From NCBI GenBank assembly GCA_031256815.1, contig JAIRPU010000159.1:1-13210 (forward strand): a stretch of 13,210 nt of DNA, written 5' to 3'. Positions 1 through 7,133 of this stretch are shown here, one piece after another. The translations under genes and the position numbers were made by a program. Source of the stretch: Spirochaetaceae bacterium (GTDB lineage Bacteria; Spirochaetota; Spirochaetia; Treponematales; Breznakiellaceae). Every line of letters begins with the position of its first letter. Position 1 is the first letter of the stretch. The notes under the pieces were generated by a model. That model was given only the letters and a program-made list of their open reading frames with translations. It had not been told where the DNA came from and searched no databases.

Positions 1-3
1 GGC

Positions 4-1749
4 TTAAGATTCGATGGCTTCTTCAAGCGAATCAATAAAATTTTCACTGCCAAGCGTGTCAATAAAACCGGATTTTATAAGTACCGCTTTGGGCTGCGCG
101 CCACATTCGGTTAAAACAAGCCGTATCTTTTGATGCCGGCAATTCATTAAAAACGATTCCAGCGCCGCTATGCCGGTAGAATCTATCGCCGGAACAGAAC
201 GCATACGTAAAACAATTTTTTTTGGCGTTTTGGAAAGATGCCGCAGCGTGTTTTGCAGCATATCGGCAACCCCAAAAAAGAATGGGCCGGAAATTTCAAA
301 AATATCCGTATCTTTTCTTGAAAGCGCCTGTATGGATTCGGCAGTTCGATCCCTAATGTCGCCGTATGCAAGATGAGCGATAAGTTCATCGTTTTCCATT
401 TTAACATTGGCAATTTCTATCATGCGGCGCATAAACAGAAAAACGGCAAGAAGTACGCCTACAACCACAGCATAACTTAAATCTACAAGTACAGTTAAAA
501 GAAAAGTTGTAATAAGTACGCTGGTATCGCTCTTTGGCGATGTGCGTATAATCCGTATAAAACGGGGCAGATTGCTCATATCCCAGGAAACGATTATTAG
601 TACCGCAGAAAGGCTGGCAAGCGGAATCATTGACGCTGCCGGTGAAAGCAGCAAAATAAACAGCAAAAGGGTAACCGAATGTACTATTCCCGCAACAGGG
701 CTTACCGCGCCGGCTTTAATGTTTGTTGCGGTTCGCGCTATAGCGCCCGTGGCGGGGATGCCGCCAAAAATAGCGGAAGCTATATTCCCTATTCCCTGCG
801 ATATAAGTTCGGTATTTGAATTGTGCCTGTCGCCGGACATTCCATCGGAAACAACCGCAGACAAAAGCGATTCAATGGCAGCCAGAAGCGCAATTGAAAG
901 CGCCGCAGGGAAGACCTCTCTAAAAACATAAAAACTTAACGGCGGAATGTCTGGAACCGGAATGCCGGACGGAATTCCTCCAAAACGAGTGGCTATTGTT
1001 TCTATTCCTTGTGCCTGCTGCGCAAGCATTGAGATTATTCCATCGTCTGTTGCGGCATAATCGCGCAGAAGCCATTTTAACGCAGAGCAAAGCACGGTTA
1101 CGATAAGCACGCCGGCTGCCGCACTTGGGATTCGCGGCGCTGTTCTTCTTATAAAAAGAATTATTACCATTGTAAGAAGTCCTGCGCTAAGCGTGAATAC
1201 GTCTATTGTGCCTATGGCCTGAAAGTGTTCCGCCCACTTATTTATAAAATCCGGCGAACTTTTTTGTATATCCATGCCGAAAAAGTCTTTTATTTGCTGC
1301 GAAAAAATCAAAAGCCCTATGCCTGTGGTAAAACCCGTGGTTACAGGATAGGGAATGTATTTTATAAAACGCCCCAAACCAAAAATACCCATAGCGGTTA
1401 GCATAATGCCGGCAAGCACCGTTGCCGTTATAAGTCCCGCCATGCCATAGTCCGCAATTACTTTTGAGATTATTACGACAAACGCGCCGGTTGGCCCGCC
1501 GATTTGAAAACGGCTGCCGCCAAACATACTAACGCAAAAACCGGCGATAATTGCCGTGTAAATTCCCTGCGCGGGCGTTCCGCCGGCCGCTATGCTAAAC
1601 GCCATAGACAAGGGCAGCGCGACTATGCCCACAATAAAACCGGCTATTAGATCTTTGCCAAAAGAAGAGAAAGAATAAGCGCCCGGTTTAATAAGTTCCG
1701 CTGTGCGCGGAATTAAATCTTCTTTGTTGAACAGATTAATCTTTCGCAC
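4..1749 (-). CDS. SulP-family anion/dicarboxylate transporter, DauA-like, with C-terminal STAS domain
   Basis: Inner-membrane secondary transporter of the SulP (SLC26) family. Residues about 30-440 are a run of hydrophobic segments. They include the family's GIYTAI and GGSRFQIGGPTGAF region near residues 62-90, the AAIESLL helix near 290-297, and a GGIPATGAIARTATN stretch near 329-343, which resembles E. coli DauA more than plant sulfate carriers. Residues about 455-575 are a STAS domain with an IDSTG motif near 522-526. The family moves sulfate, bicarbonate or C4-dicarboxylates; the substrate cannot be read from the sequence. The longest reading begins at a GTG (1756-1758), but that codon lies inside the ribosome-binding sequence AGGTGA. 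The GTG at 1747-1749 has this sequence five bases upstream and is the better start (581 aa). The stop is at 4-6, near the window edge, so a downstream operon partner cannot be excluded. Family call is firm; substrate is inference. Confidence 0.93.
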   Translation of the reverse strand: MRKINLFNKEDLIPRTAELIKPGAYSFSSFGKDLIAGFIVGIVALPLSMAFSIAAGGTPAQGIYTAIIAGFCVSMFGGSRFQIGGPTGAFVVIISKVIADYGMAGLITATVLAGIMLTAMGIFGLGRFIKYIPYPVTTGFTTGIGLLIFSQQIKDFFGMDIQKSSPDFINKWAEHFQAIGTIDVFTLSAGLLTMVIILFIRRTAPRIPSAAAGVLIVTVLCSALKWLLRDYAATDDGIISMLAQQAQGIETIATRFGGIPSGIPVPDIPPLSFYVFREVFPAALSIALLAAIESLLSAVVSDGMSGDRHNSNTELISQGIGNIASAIFGGIPATGAIARTATNIKAGAVSPVAGIVHSVTLLLFILLLSPAASMIPLASLSAVLIIVSWDMSNLPRFIRIIRTSPKSDTSVLITTFLLTVLVDLSYAVVVGVLLAVFLFMRRMIEIANVKMENDELIAHLAYGDIRDRTAESIQALSRKDTDIFEISGPFFFGVADMLQNTLRHLSKTPKKIVLRMRSVPAIDSTGIAALESFLMNCRHQKIRLVLTECGAQPKAVLIKSGFIDTLGSENFIDSLEEAIES

Positions 1750-1769
1750 ATCAATCACCTTTTATTGAC

Positions 1770-1798
1770 ATTCTATCAGATTTTATTTTTTATGTGGA
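1770..1798 (-). promoter_or_regulatory. Candidate sigma-70-type promoter for the SulP gene
   Basis: On the minus strand TCCACA (1798-1793) is followed after 17 bases by TAGAAT (1775-1770), which matches the -10 consensus at five of six positions. Transcription would begin near 1763, leaving a short leader that still contains the AGGTGA ribosome-binding sequence. The -35 box matches at only four of six positions, so this is a moderate prediction. Confidence 0.35.
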
Positions 1799-1800
1799 GT

Positions 1801-2000
1801 AGGCAGCGGCGAATTCATGCGTGGCTGGCGGCGGGGCATTAGCGGCGCAGTTGCACACTGTCGGCGGCGCATGGGCGCGGTCGGGGGCGGGTAGCGGCTG
1901 TCGGCGGCGGGCGCATGGGCGCGACAGGGAGGTGCGCGACAGGGAGGTGCGCGGCGCGTGGGGAGAGCAGAGCGGCGCGCCGCGTGCTTAGACGGCGGCG
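1801..2000. repeat. G+C-rich repetitive intergenic island
   Basis: By my count 152 of these 200 bases are G or C, far above the flanking genes. The plus strand is rich in GGCGG, GCGCG and GGGAGG words and includes a perfect 15-base tandem duplication (1921-1950). A larger imperfect direct repeat runs from 1859-1879 to 1899-1923: TGTCGGCGGCG and GCATGGGCGCG occur in both copies, with a small insertion (GG or GC) in the second. A minus-strand reading frame crosses the island, but its product is only Pro/Arg/Ala/Cys-rich low-complexity sequence, so I do not call it a gene. The island sits between two co-oriented genes. Whether it is a repeat element, a structured RNA or decayed sequence is open. 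Confidence 0.7.
1921..1950. repeat. Perfect tandem duplication of a 15-base unit
   Basis: The unit GCGACAGGGAGGTGC occurs at 1921-1935 and again, unchanged, at 1936-1950. It is followed by GCG, the start of a third partial unit. Such a short perfect tandem array is a likely site for copy-number change. Confidence 0.9.
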
Positions 2001-2031
2001 TAAAACAGGGCGAAAATGGCAAAAATAAAAT

Positions 2032-3447
2032 TTATTTTACAAAATAGAGCGTGCAATCAATAAGATGAATCTGGATTTTGGCGTCCGCGGCAAGCAGCCT
2101 GTAACGGGCAAGTTCGCGGTTAGTCTTTGCCCTGCGGTAATCGGCTTCTGCGCTTAATCCGCGCCGGTAAAGCAATTCAGCGTTTTGTTCAAGCTCGCTG
2201 TAAAGCGTAAACTGCAGACTTAGCCGCTTGCGTTCCCAAATAAGGTCTGCACGCTCATCCCGAACCGACGCTGTAAGGTCTTCCCATTCATGCAGAGCGG
2301 AGCGTATTTCAAGATTTTCCGCTTCCGCTTTTAGCGCATCTTCACGTTTATCAAGTTTTGAGCTGCGCTGCTTTCCGCTGTTAAACGAAAGCGAAAAGTA
2401 AAGCGCCGGATATTTTTTGGGGCCGGAAACAGGAAAATCGCCGCCTATTGTCCAGTTTAGCCCTTTCCAGCCAAAAGTTAACGCCGCGCCGGCGCTTGTT
2501 CCGCGTTCAAAATGCGTGTTATTTAAAGTAATATCGCCTTCCGCTTTTAATTCAAAATTTTTCCTTGCCGCCCGTTCCTTTTCGCCTATAAAACGCTGCC
2601 AGTTTGCCGTTTCCAGCGCCGCAAACTTTGATTTTTCATCTTCTCTGCCAAATTCATCAAGCGTTTCTATATCAACTTCGGGGAGAAACTCCGGCGCTTT
2701 TTCAAGTGCCGTAACACCGCAATCACGGGCAAAACGCCTTAGTTTCCGGTTTGCAAGCCGGTGCGACTGCTCCGCTCCGCGGCGGGCGTCTTCAACCTCA
2801 AGCTCCAGAGTTCTGTAATTAACAGAATCGGCGCTGTAACCCTGAGCTTTCGATATGGCAAGTTCTATCTGTTTGCTAAAAACATCTTCTTCGTAACTTA
2901 GAGCCTGTGCGGAGGTTTCGTAAATTTCTTTTAAAGCGGTGTAAAATTGTTTTTCGGCTTCGCTTGCGCGCCGCTGAAGCTCGCGTCTGGCCAATAATGT
3001 TTCGCGTTCTGCCGTTAAAAGGCTAATTTCGCGCTGTTTGGCTTCGGTTCCAATTATATCGGCGCTTACGCTAAAACGAGTGTCGTCAAAAACAGGTTCG
3101 CTTCTTTTTGAATCAATGGTTAGCGGCGTGCTGACAGAAATATTCATGCCGTTTATTGCGGGCAGCTTTACGATTGCTTCAGGAGAGGCGCTTACAACGC
3201 TTTGATTTTCTTCAAAAGTTATATAAACCTGACCTGTGTTTATTGTTAAGTCGATGCCGTTTTCTATGCCTGTACGCTCGCCTGAAATTTCCGCCTGCCT
3301 TAATTTTACCGCCCGTTTTGCCAATTCCAGGTCGTTTTTAAGATATCCGGCAAGCAGAGTCATAACTTCGCTGCTTTCCGCGCCGGCCCTGAACGTAAAT
3401 ATAAAAAAGAACAGAAAGACCCGCCAGTTTTTAACCGCTGTATTCAT
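2032..3447 (-). CDS. TolC-like outer-membrane efflux protein
   Basis: Probable outer-membrane channel of the TolC/OEP family, which links inner-membrane exporters to the outside. The start at the ATG 3445-3447 gives 471 aa with a typical signal peptide: Lys7 and Arg9, a Phe-rich hydrophobic core to about residue 19, and a likely cleavage after AGA (21-23). A longer frame from a TTG at 3537 only adds an unlikely leader. After the signal come two long helical, charged segments (about 135-245 and 360-460). Between them, about 295-357, lie alternating polar/hydrophobic stretches that look like beta strands (KAEGDITL, AALTFGW, ALYFSLSF). The repeat-end pattern LYRRGLSAEADYRRA near 426-440 is typical of the family. 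No adaptor or inner-membrane pump is adjacent, so the partner is unknown. There is no clear Shine-Dalgarno sequence. An unrelated coiled-coil outer-membrane protein is the main alternative. Confidence 0.68.
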   Translation of the reverse strand: MNTAVKNWRVFLFFFIFTFRAGAESSEVMTLLAGYLKNDLELAKRAVKLRQAEISGERTGIENGIDLTINTGQVYITFEENQSVVSASPEAIVKLPAINGMNISVSTPLTIDSKRSEPVFDDTRFSVSADIIGTEAKQREISLLTAERETLLARRELQRRASEAEKQFYTALKEIYETSAQALSYEEDVFSKQIELAISKAQGYSADSVNYRTLELEVEDARRGAEQSHRLANRKLRRFARDCGVTALEKAPEFLPEVDIETLDEFGREDEKSKFAALETANWQRFIGEKERAARKNFELKAEGDITLNNTHFERGTSAGAALTFGWKGLNWTIGGDFPVSGPKKYPALYFSLSFNSGKQRSSKLDKREDALKAEAENLEIRSALHEWEDLTASVRDERADLIWERKRLSLQFTLYSELEQNAELLYRRGLSAEADYRRAKTNRELARYRLLAADAKIQIHLIDCTLYFVK

Positions 3448-3579
3448 AAAAATCTGTGTAAAGCATAACTTGAAGCGCCATTTTAAAACTAGCAGTGCTA
3501 AAACATCCGGTTTTGACAGGCACAGTTCGCTTGCCAAAAATCCGGCGCATAAATTTTTAAGAGAGCAGTTCGTATGGGA

Positions 3580-3606
3580 TTGACAGAGTGGTAAAGCGCA
3601 TATAGC
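3580..3606 (+). promoter_or_regulatory. Candidate promoter for the amidotransferase-era pair
   Basis: TTGACA (3580-3585) is a perfect -35 box. TATAGC (3601-3606) follows at a short 15-base spacing; shifted readings of 16-17 bases give poorer -10 boxes. Transcription would begin at about 3613, right at the ATG at 3614, so the message could be leaderless. This fits the lack of a Shine-Dalgarno sequence in front of the gene. Confidence 0.4.
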
Positions 3607-3613
3607 TTTAACT

Positions 3614-4180
3614 ATGATTCTTTTGATAGATAACTACGATAGTTTTTCTTACAACTTATACCAAATGATGGGAGAAATTGAGCCTGATATTCATGTTGTA
3701 CGGAATGATGAACTTAGCTGCAAACAAATAGAATCGCTTTCTCCACAGAAGATTGTGCTGTCTCCAGGGCCTGGTAAACCAAAAGATGCCGGTATTTGCA
3801 ATGATGTTGTCCGGTATTTTGCAGGTAAACTTCCAATTTTAGGCGTTTGTCTGGGGCATCAGGCAATTTGCGAAGTTTATGGCGCGGAGGTTGGCTTTGC
3901 CGTCCGGCCAATGCATGGCAAAGCTTCCATAGCGTGTATTGATACTTCATGCCCGCTTTTTGCCGGACTTCCACCTCAAATTGAAGTAGGGCGCTACCAT
4001 TCGCTTGCGGTAAGCGCCGAAACAATTCCGGCAGAACTAATAGTAAGCGCCCGTACAGAGCAGAACGAAGTTATGGCGGTACGGCACCGCGAACACAAAA
4101 TATATGGCGTGCAGTTTCATCCTGAATCAATTTTAACATCCTGCGGCGCTAAAATTCTTTCCAATTTTTTACTCATATAA
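3614..4180 (+). CDS. pabA/trpG: Glutamine amidotransferase, component II of anthranilate or aminodeoxychorismate synthase
   Basis: Class I glutamine amidotransferase subunit that hydrolyses glutamine and passes ammonia to a chorismate-using partner (TrpE for tryptophan, PabB for folate). The 188 aa length is normal. The N-terminus MILLIDNYDSFSYNL is the family signature. SPGPGKP (50-56) forms the oxyanion region and GVCLGHQ (77-83) carries the nucleophile Cys79. FHPES (168-172) supplies His169 and Glu171, so the triad is complete. No trpE or pabB lies nearby, and the sequence alone does not tell tryptophan from folate use; one subunit may serve both. The stop is one base before the era start, so the two are surely cotranscribed. 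No ribosome-binding sequence is visible before the ATG. Confidence 0.92.
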   Translation: MILLIDNYDSFSYNLYQMMGEIEPDIHVVRNDELSCKQIESLSPQKIVLSPGPGKPKDAGICNDVVRYFAGKLPILGVCLGHQAICEVYGAEVGFAVRPMHGKASIACIDTSCPLFAGLPPQIEVGRYHSLAVSAETIPAELIVSARTEQNEVMAVRHREHKIYGVQFHPESILTSCGAKILSNFLLI

Positions 4181-4181
4181 T

Positions 4182-5093
4182 ATGGAAACACAAAAAATAC
4201 AATGCGGACAAAACCATAAAAGCGCTTTTGTGGCAATAGCCGGCAGGCCCTCCGCCGGTAAATCTACGCTGCTTAACACATTTTGCGGCGCAAAAGTCTC
4301 AATAACAAGCGCAATTCCCCAAACCACACGCAATAATATACGCGGCATTGTTACACGCGATGACGCCCAAATCGTTTTTATAGACACGCCCGGACTGCAT
4401 ATTTCTGATAAAAAACTAAATCTAAAATTGCGAAATACGGCTGCGCGTTCACTTTCTTCATGTGAATTTGTACTTTACGTTATGGATCTTTGCCGCACGC
4501 CAGGCCCGGAAGAAGAGGCCGCCTGCGCCCTTTTAACGCCAAACTATGCGGATAAACTGTTTATTGCGCTTAACAAAAACGATTTAAAAACGGCAAATCC
4601 GGCGGTTTTTAACGAATTTATAGAGGCAAAATTTCCGGCGCTTGCAAAGGAAAGAGTTTTTGAAATAAGCGCCCTTTCCAAATCTTCCTGCGTCGCACTG
4701 CTGGAGGCGCTTTTTCTTGCCGCGCCCTGCGGCCCGCGTTATTACGACGCTGCCTGTTATACCGACCAGGAGGTGCCTTTTCGTATTGCAGAAATTATAC
4801 GGGAGCAATGCGTCTTATACTTGCATGAAGAACTGCCGCACTGTGTTTTTGTAGACATACCGAATATTGAACTTCACGGCGCTTCGCTGAGCGTTGACGC
4901 GGTAATTTATTGCGAACGTGAATCTCAAAAAGGAATGATAGTAGGCGCAAAAGGTTCCATGATAGCCAAAATCCGTATTGGAACGCTAAAAAGTTTCCGC
5001 GAAATTTTCGACTGGAAAATAAATCTTTCACTTCGTGTAAAAACAGCGCCAGGCTGGCGCCAAAACGACGAATGGCTGCGCCGTTTAAACTAA
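4182..5093 (+). CDS. era: GTPase Era
   Basis: Essential GTPase that binds the 3' end of 16S rRNA and helps mature the small ribosomal subunit. The 303 aa protein has all GTP-binding motifs: P-loop GRPSAGKST (21-29), the switch I region with PQTTRNNIRG (46-55), DTPG (68-71), NKND (131-134) and SAL (163-165). The C-terminal KH RNA-binding domain holds the helix-turn segment GMIVGAKGSMIAKI (251-264) with GAKG as the GxxG loop, and ends in the usual WLRRL. The P-loop has Ser-Ala where many bacteria have Asn-Val; I believe this is common in spirochaetes. The start follows the previous stop by one base and has no clear Shine-Dalgarno sequence, suggesting translational coupling. Confidence 0.96.
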   Translation: METQKIQCGQNHKSAFVAIAGRPSAGKSTLLNTFCGAKVSITSAIPQTTRNNIRGIVTRDDAQIVFIDTPGLHISDKKLNLKLRNTAARSLSSCEFVLYVMDLCRTPGPEEEAACALLTPNYADKLFIALNKNDLKTANPAVFNEFIEAKFPALAKERVFEISALSKSSCVALLEALFLAAPCGPRYYDAACYTDQEVPFRIAEIIREQCVLYLHEELPHCVFVDIPNIELHGASLSVDAVIYCERESQKGMIVGAKGSMIAKIRIGTLKSFREIFDWKINLSLRVKTAPGWRQNDEWLRRLN

Positions 5094-5114
5094 TCAAAAA
5101 ACTATCGAATTAGT
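5089..5114. terminator. Weak inverted repeat between the convergent era and rho ends
   Basis: ACTAAT (5089-5094) can pair with ATTAGT (5109-5114) around a 14-base loop, and the arms overlap both stop codons. Only 16 bases separate the two genes. The stem is short and A+T-rich and the A/T run lies in the loop rather than after the stem. A bidirectional terminator is possible but weakly supported. Confidence 0.2.
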
Positions 5115-6924
5115 CCAACCCTGCCGTTCCGGTATTCATCGATTTAAGAAATGCGTCATTGTTTTTCGATTTTTTCATTCTATCAATAAGCATTTCGATA
5201 ATTTCGACATCTTCCATGGGGTTTATAAACTTGCGCAGCACCCACATAAGCTTCATTTCAAATTCAGAAAGCAGCAGTTCTTCTTTTCGCGTGCCGGATT
5301 TTTTTATGTTTATAGCGGGGAAAAGGCGGCGGTCGGAAAGCTTTCTGTCAAGATTGATTTCCATATTGCCTGTTCCTTTAAATTCCTCAAAAATAACTTC
5401 GTCCATGCGGCTGCCCGTTTCGACAAGTGCGGTAGAAATTATGGTAAGGCTTCCGCCTTCTTCAATATTTCGCGCTGCGCCAAAAAAACGTTTTGGTCTG
5501 TGCAGCGCGTTTGAGTCCACACCGCCGGATAAAATCTTGCCGGACGTAGGCACCGTTTGGTTATACGCACGCGCCAAACGTGTAATCGAATCCAGAAGAA
5601 TTACTACATCCCGCTTGTGTTCGACAAGGCGCTTCGCTTTTTCAAGCACCATTTCGGTAACTTGCACATGGCGGCTTGCCTGTTCGTCAAAAGTGGACGA
5701 TATTACTTCGGCGCGAACCGTCCGTTCCATGTCGGTAACTTCTTCCGGACGTTCATCAATCAAAAGTACGATAAGATAAATTTCCGGATGATTCTGGGTT
5801 ATGGCATTGGCAATTCGCTGCATCATAATTGTTTTGCCCGTGCGCGGCGGCGCTACAATAATTGAACGCTGCCCTTTGCCTATAGGACAGAACAGATTTA
5901 TTATTCGCGTTGAAAGCTCATCGCTTATTGATTCAAGGTTGATTTTTTCGTCAGGATAAAGCGGAGTAAGGTTATCGAAGGGAACCCGGTTTTGCGCAAC
6001 CTGCGGGTCGTTATAGTTTACGGTTTCTATGCGCAGCATGGCAAAAAAACGTTCACCCTCTTTTGGACTGCGGATTTGACCGTAAACAGTGTCGCCTGTT
6101 TTTAACGCAAAAAGCCTTATCTGGCTTGGGCTTATGTAAATATCGTCCGGCCCCGGAAGATATGAATTCTGGGGACTTCTTAGAAAGCCATAACCATCGT
6201 TGAGAATTTCAAGCGAACCATAAGCATAGATAATTCCGCCGCGTTCCGTATGAACTTTTAAAAGGATGAATATTATCTCCTGTTTTTTCATGTTCATAAG
6301 GTCTTCGTGGCTAATGCCATAACAGCCGGCCAGTGTCCGCAAATCCGGTATGGAAAGCCTTGTAAGTTCATTTATGGAAAGCCTGGTTTGCCCGCCTTCA
6401 TCGGCGGTAGGCGCGGGTTTACCGTAAAGATCCGGCATGGACGCAAGGCGCGGCAGCTCCGGAAGCGGCCCAAGTTCGTAATTAACATTGTTTATGTTAA
6501 AACCGCCCATTCCAGCCTGGTTTATACCGGAATTGTAACTGTTAAAACTCTGGTTGTAACGCCCGCCGTTTTGACGCTCGTAAGAGCCGCGCCGCGATGA
6601 ATTTGAACGGCTGTGGCGTTCTTCGGCTTCGTCATAGTTTGACCTTGAACGGGATTCACGCTGTGGACGTGGGCGGTTTATTGCGCGCGTTTGCGGCCTT
6701 TCGTAACTTTCGCCGGTCTGGGCTTTTTCAAAATTGTCGTCCCTGTGCGGTTCCGGCAGAGGACGCTCAGCTTCAAAATGAACGCCCTCCACATCGGGCT
6801 GTTCCGCCAGGGCAGCAGCCTCGGGTACACCGTTACCATCGCCGCCTTCAAATAGCGGCTGCTCTATTTCGCCGGAGTCTTCTGCTTCCGGAACTGATTT
6901 TCGGCTTTTTCTTATATATGCCAT
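5110..6924 (-). CDS. rho: Transcription termination factor Rho with long disordered N-terminal extension
   Basis: Hexameric RNA-dependent ATPase that ends transcription. From the ATG at 6922-6924 it is 604 aa, against about 420 in E. coli. The extra length is an N-terminal extension of about 180 residues: acidic at first, then rich in Arg, Ser, Asn, Gly, Tyr and Gln (about 75-141). The standard Rho N-domain starts near 184 (SINELTRLSIPDLRTLA). The RNA-binding cold-shock fold has GYGFLR (244-249). The ATPase domain has Walker A PPRTGKT (359-365), Walker B VVILLDS (440-446), the Q-loop region GKILSGGVD (462-470) and the arginine-rich ISSTALVETGSRMDEVIFEE stretch. A frame from a TTG four codons upstream is less likely, since GGAG lies seven bases before the ATG. 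Core function is certain; the role of the extension is not known from the sequence. Confidence 0.96.
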   Translation of the reverse strand: MAYIRKSRKSVPEAEDSGEIEQPLFEGGDGNGVPEAAALAEQPDVEGVHFEAERPLPEPHRDDNFEKAQTGESYERPQTRAINRPRPQRESRSRSNYDEAEERHSRSNSSRRGSYERQNGGRYNQSFNSYNSGINQAGMGGFNINNVNYELGPLPELPRLASMPDLYGKPAPTADEGGQTRLSINELTRLSIPDLRTLAGCYGISHEDLMNMKKQEIIFILLKVHTERGGIIYAYGSLEILNDGYGFLRSPQNSYLPGPDDIYISPSQIRLFALKTGDTVYGQIRSPKEGERFFAMLRIETVNYNDPQVAQNRVPFDNLTPLYPDEKINLESISDELSTRIINLFCPIGKGQRSIIVAPPRTGKTIMMQRIANAITQNHPEIYLIVLLIDERPEEVTDMERTVRAEVISSTFDEQASRHVQVTEMVLEKAKRLVEHKRDVVILLDSITRLARAYNQTVPTSGKILSGGVDSNALHRPKRFFGAARNIEEGGSLTIISTALVETGSRMDEVIFEEFKGTGNMEINLDRKLSDRRLFPAINIKKSGTRKEELLLSEFEMKLMWVLRKFINPMEDVEIIEMLIDRMKKSKNNDAFLKSMNTGTAGLD

Positions 6925-6993
6925 GTGTTTCTCCAAAATCGACGCGATTTAATCTTGTAATTTTTTGGGGATTATTTATTCCTGAATGAATTA

Positions 6994-7022
6994 ACTCTAA
7001 CGGCGCTGTTTTTTTTTGTCAA
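6994..7022 (-). promoter_or_regulatory. Candidate sigma-70-type promoter for rho
   Basis: On the minus strand a perfect TTGACA (7022-7017) is followed after 17 bases by TAGAGT (6999-6994), a four-of-six -10 match. The spacer begins with eight A. Transcription would begin near 6987, giving an untranslated leader of about 60 bases before the ATG at 6924, long enough for autoregulation by early termination as known for rho in other bacteria. Confidence 0.5.
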
Positions 7023-7081
7023 GAGGGCGCATCGCTGCCTATTGACTGAGCCTACATCGCTGCCGCGGTCTATGGTTGAGC
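7023..7081. repeat. Imperfect 25-base direct repeat in the rho/ligase divergent region
   Basis: CATCGCTGCC occurs at 7030-7039 and 7055-7064, exactly 25 bases apart, each preceded by GAG and four variable bases. Each copy is followed by a related element: CTATTGACTGAGC (7039-7051) after the first and CTATGGTTGAGC (7070-7081) after the second. The block lies upstream of the likely rho promoter and of the ligase gene, so it could hold paired regulator sites or be a degenerate repeat. Confidence 0.65.
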
Positions 7082-7118
7082 TAAAAATGCAACTTTTTTT
7101 TTATAAAAGTGTCGAAAC

Positions 7119-7125
7119 AAAGAGG
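7119..7125 (+). promoter_or_regulatory. Ribosome-binding site of the acyl-CoA ligase gene
   Basis: AAAGAGG lies eight bases before the ATG at 7134. The sequence between them, TATAATTT, contains a perfect -10 hexamer, but it is too close to the start codon to drive the full gene. Confidence 0.6.
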
Positions 7126-7133
7126 TATAATTT

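Noticed and set aside
1783..2022. Minus-strand open frame of 79 codons across the G+C-rich island
   Set aside because: Its product is Pro/Arg/Ala/Cys-rich low complexity that simply reflects the G+C-rich repeats; no ribosome-binding site and no known domain.
2022..2038. A+T palindrome at the end of the TolC-like gene as a terminator
   Set aside because: The possible stem is made only of A-T pairs and overlaps the stop codon; too weak to call.
3448..3537. Longer start (TTG at 3537) for the TolC-like gene
   Set aside because: It would bury a good signal peptide 30 residues inside the protein; the ATG at 3447 gives the signal peptide at the N-terminus.
6925..6936. TTG start four codons upstream of rho
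   Set aside because: The TTG overlaps the GGAG ribosome-binding sequence, which is correctly spaced for the ATG at 6924.
7126..7131. Perfect TATAAT just before the acyl-CoA ligase start
   Set aside because: Transcription from it would begin inside the gene, beyond the ATG, and no -35 box stands at the right distance.
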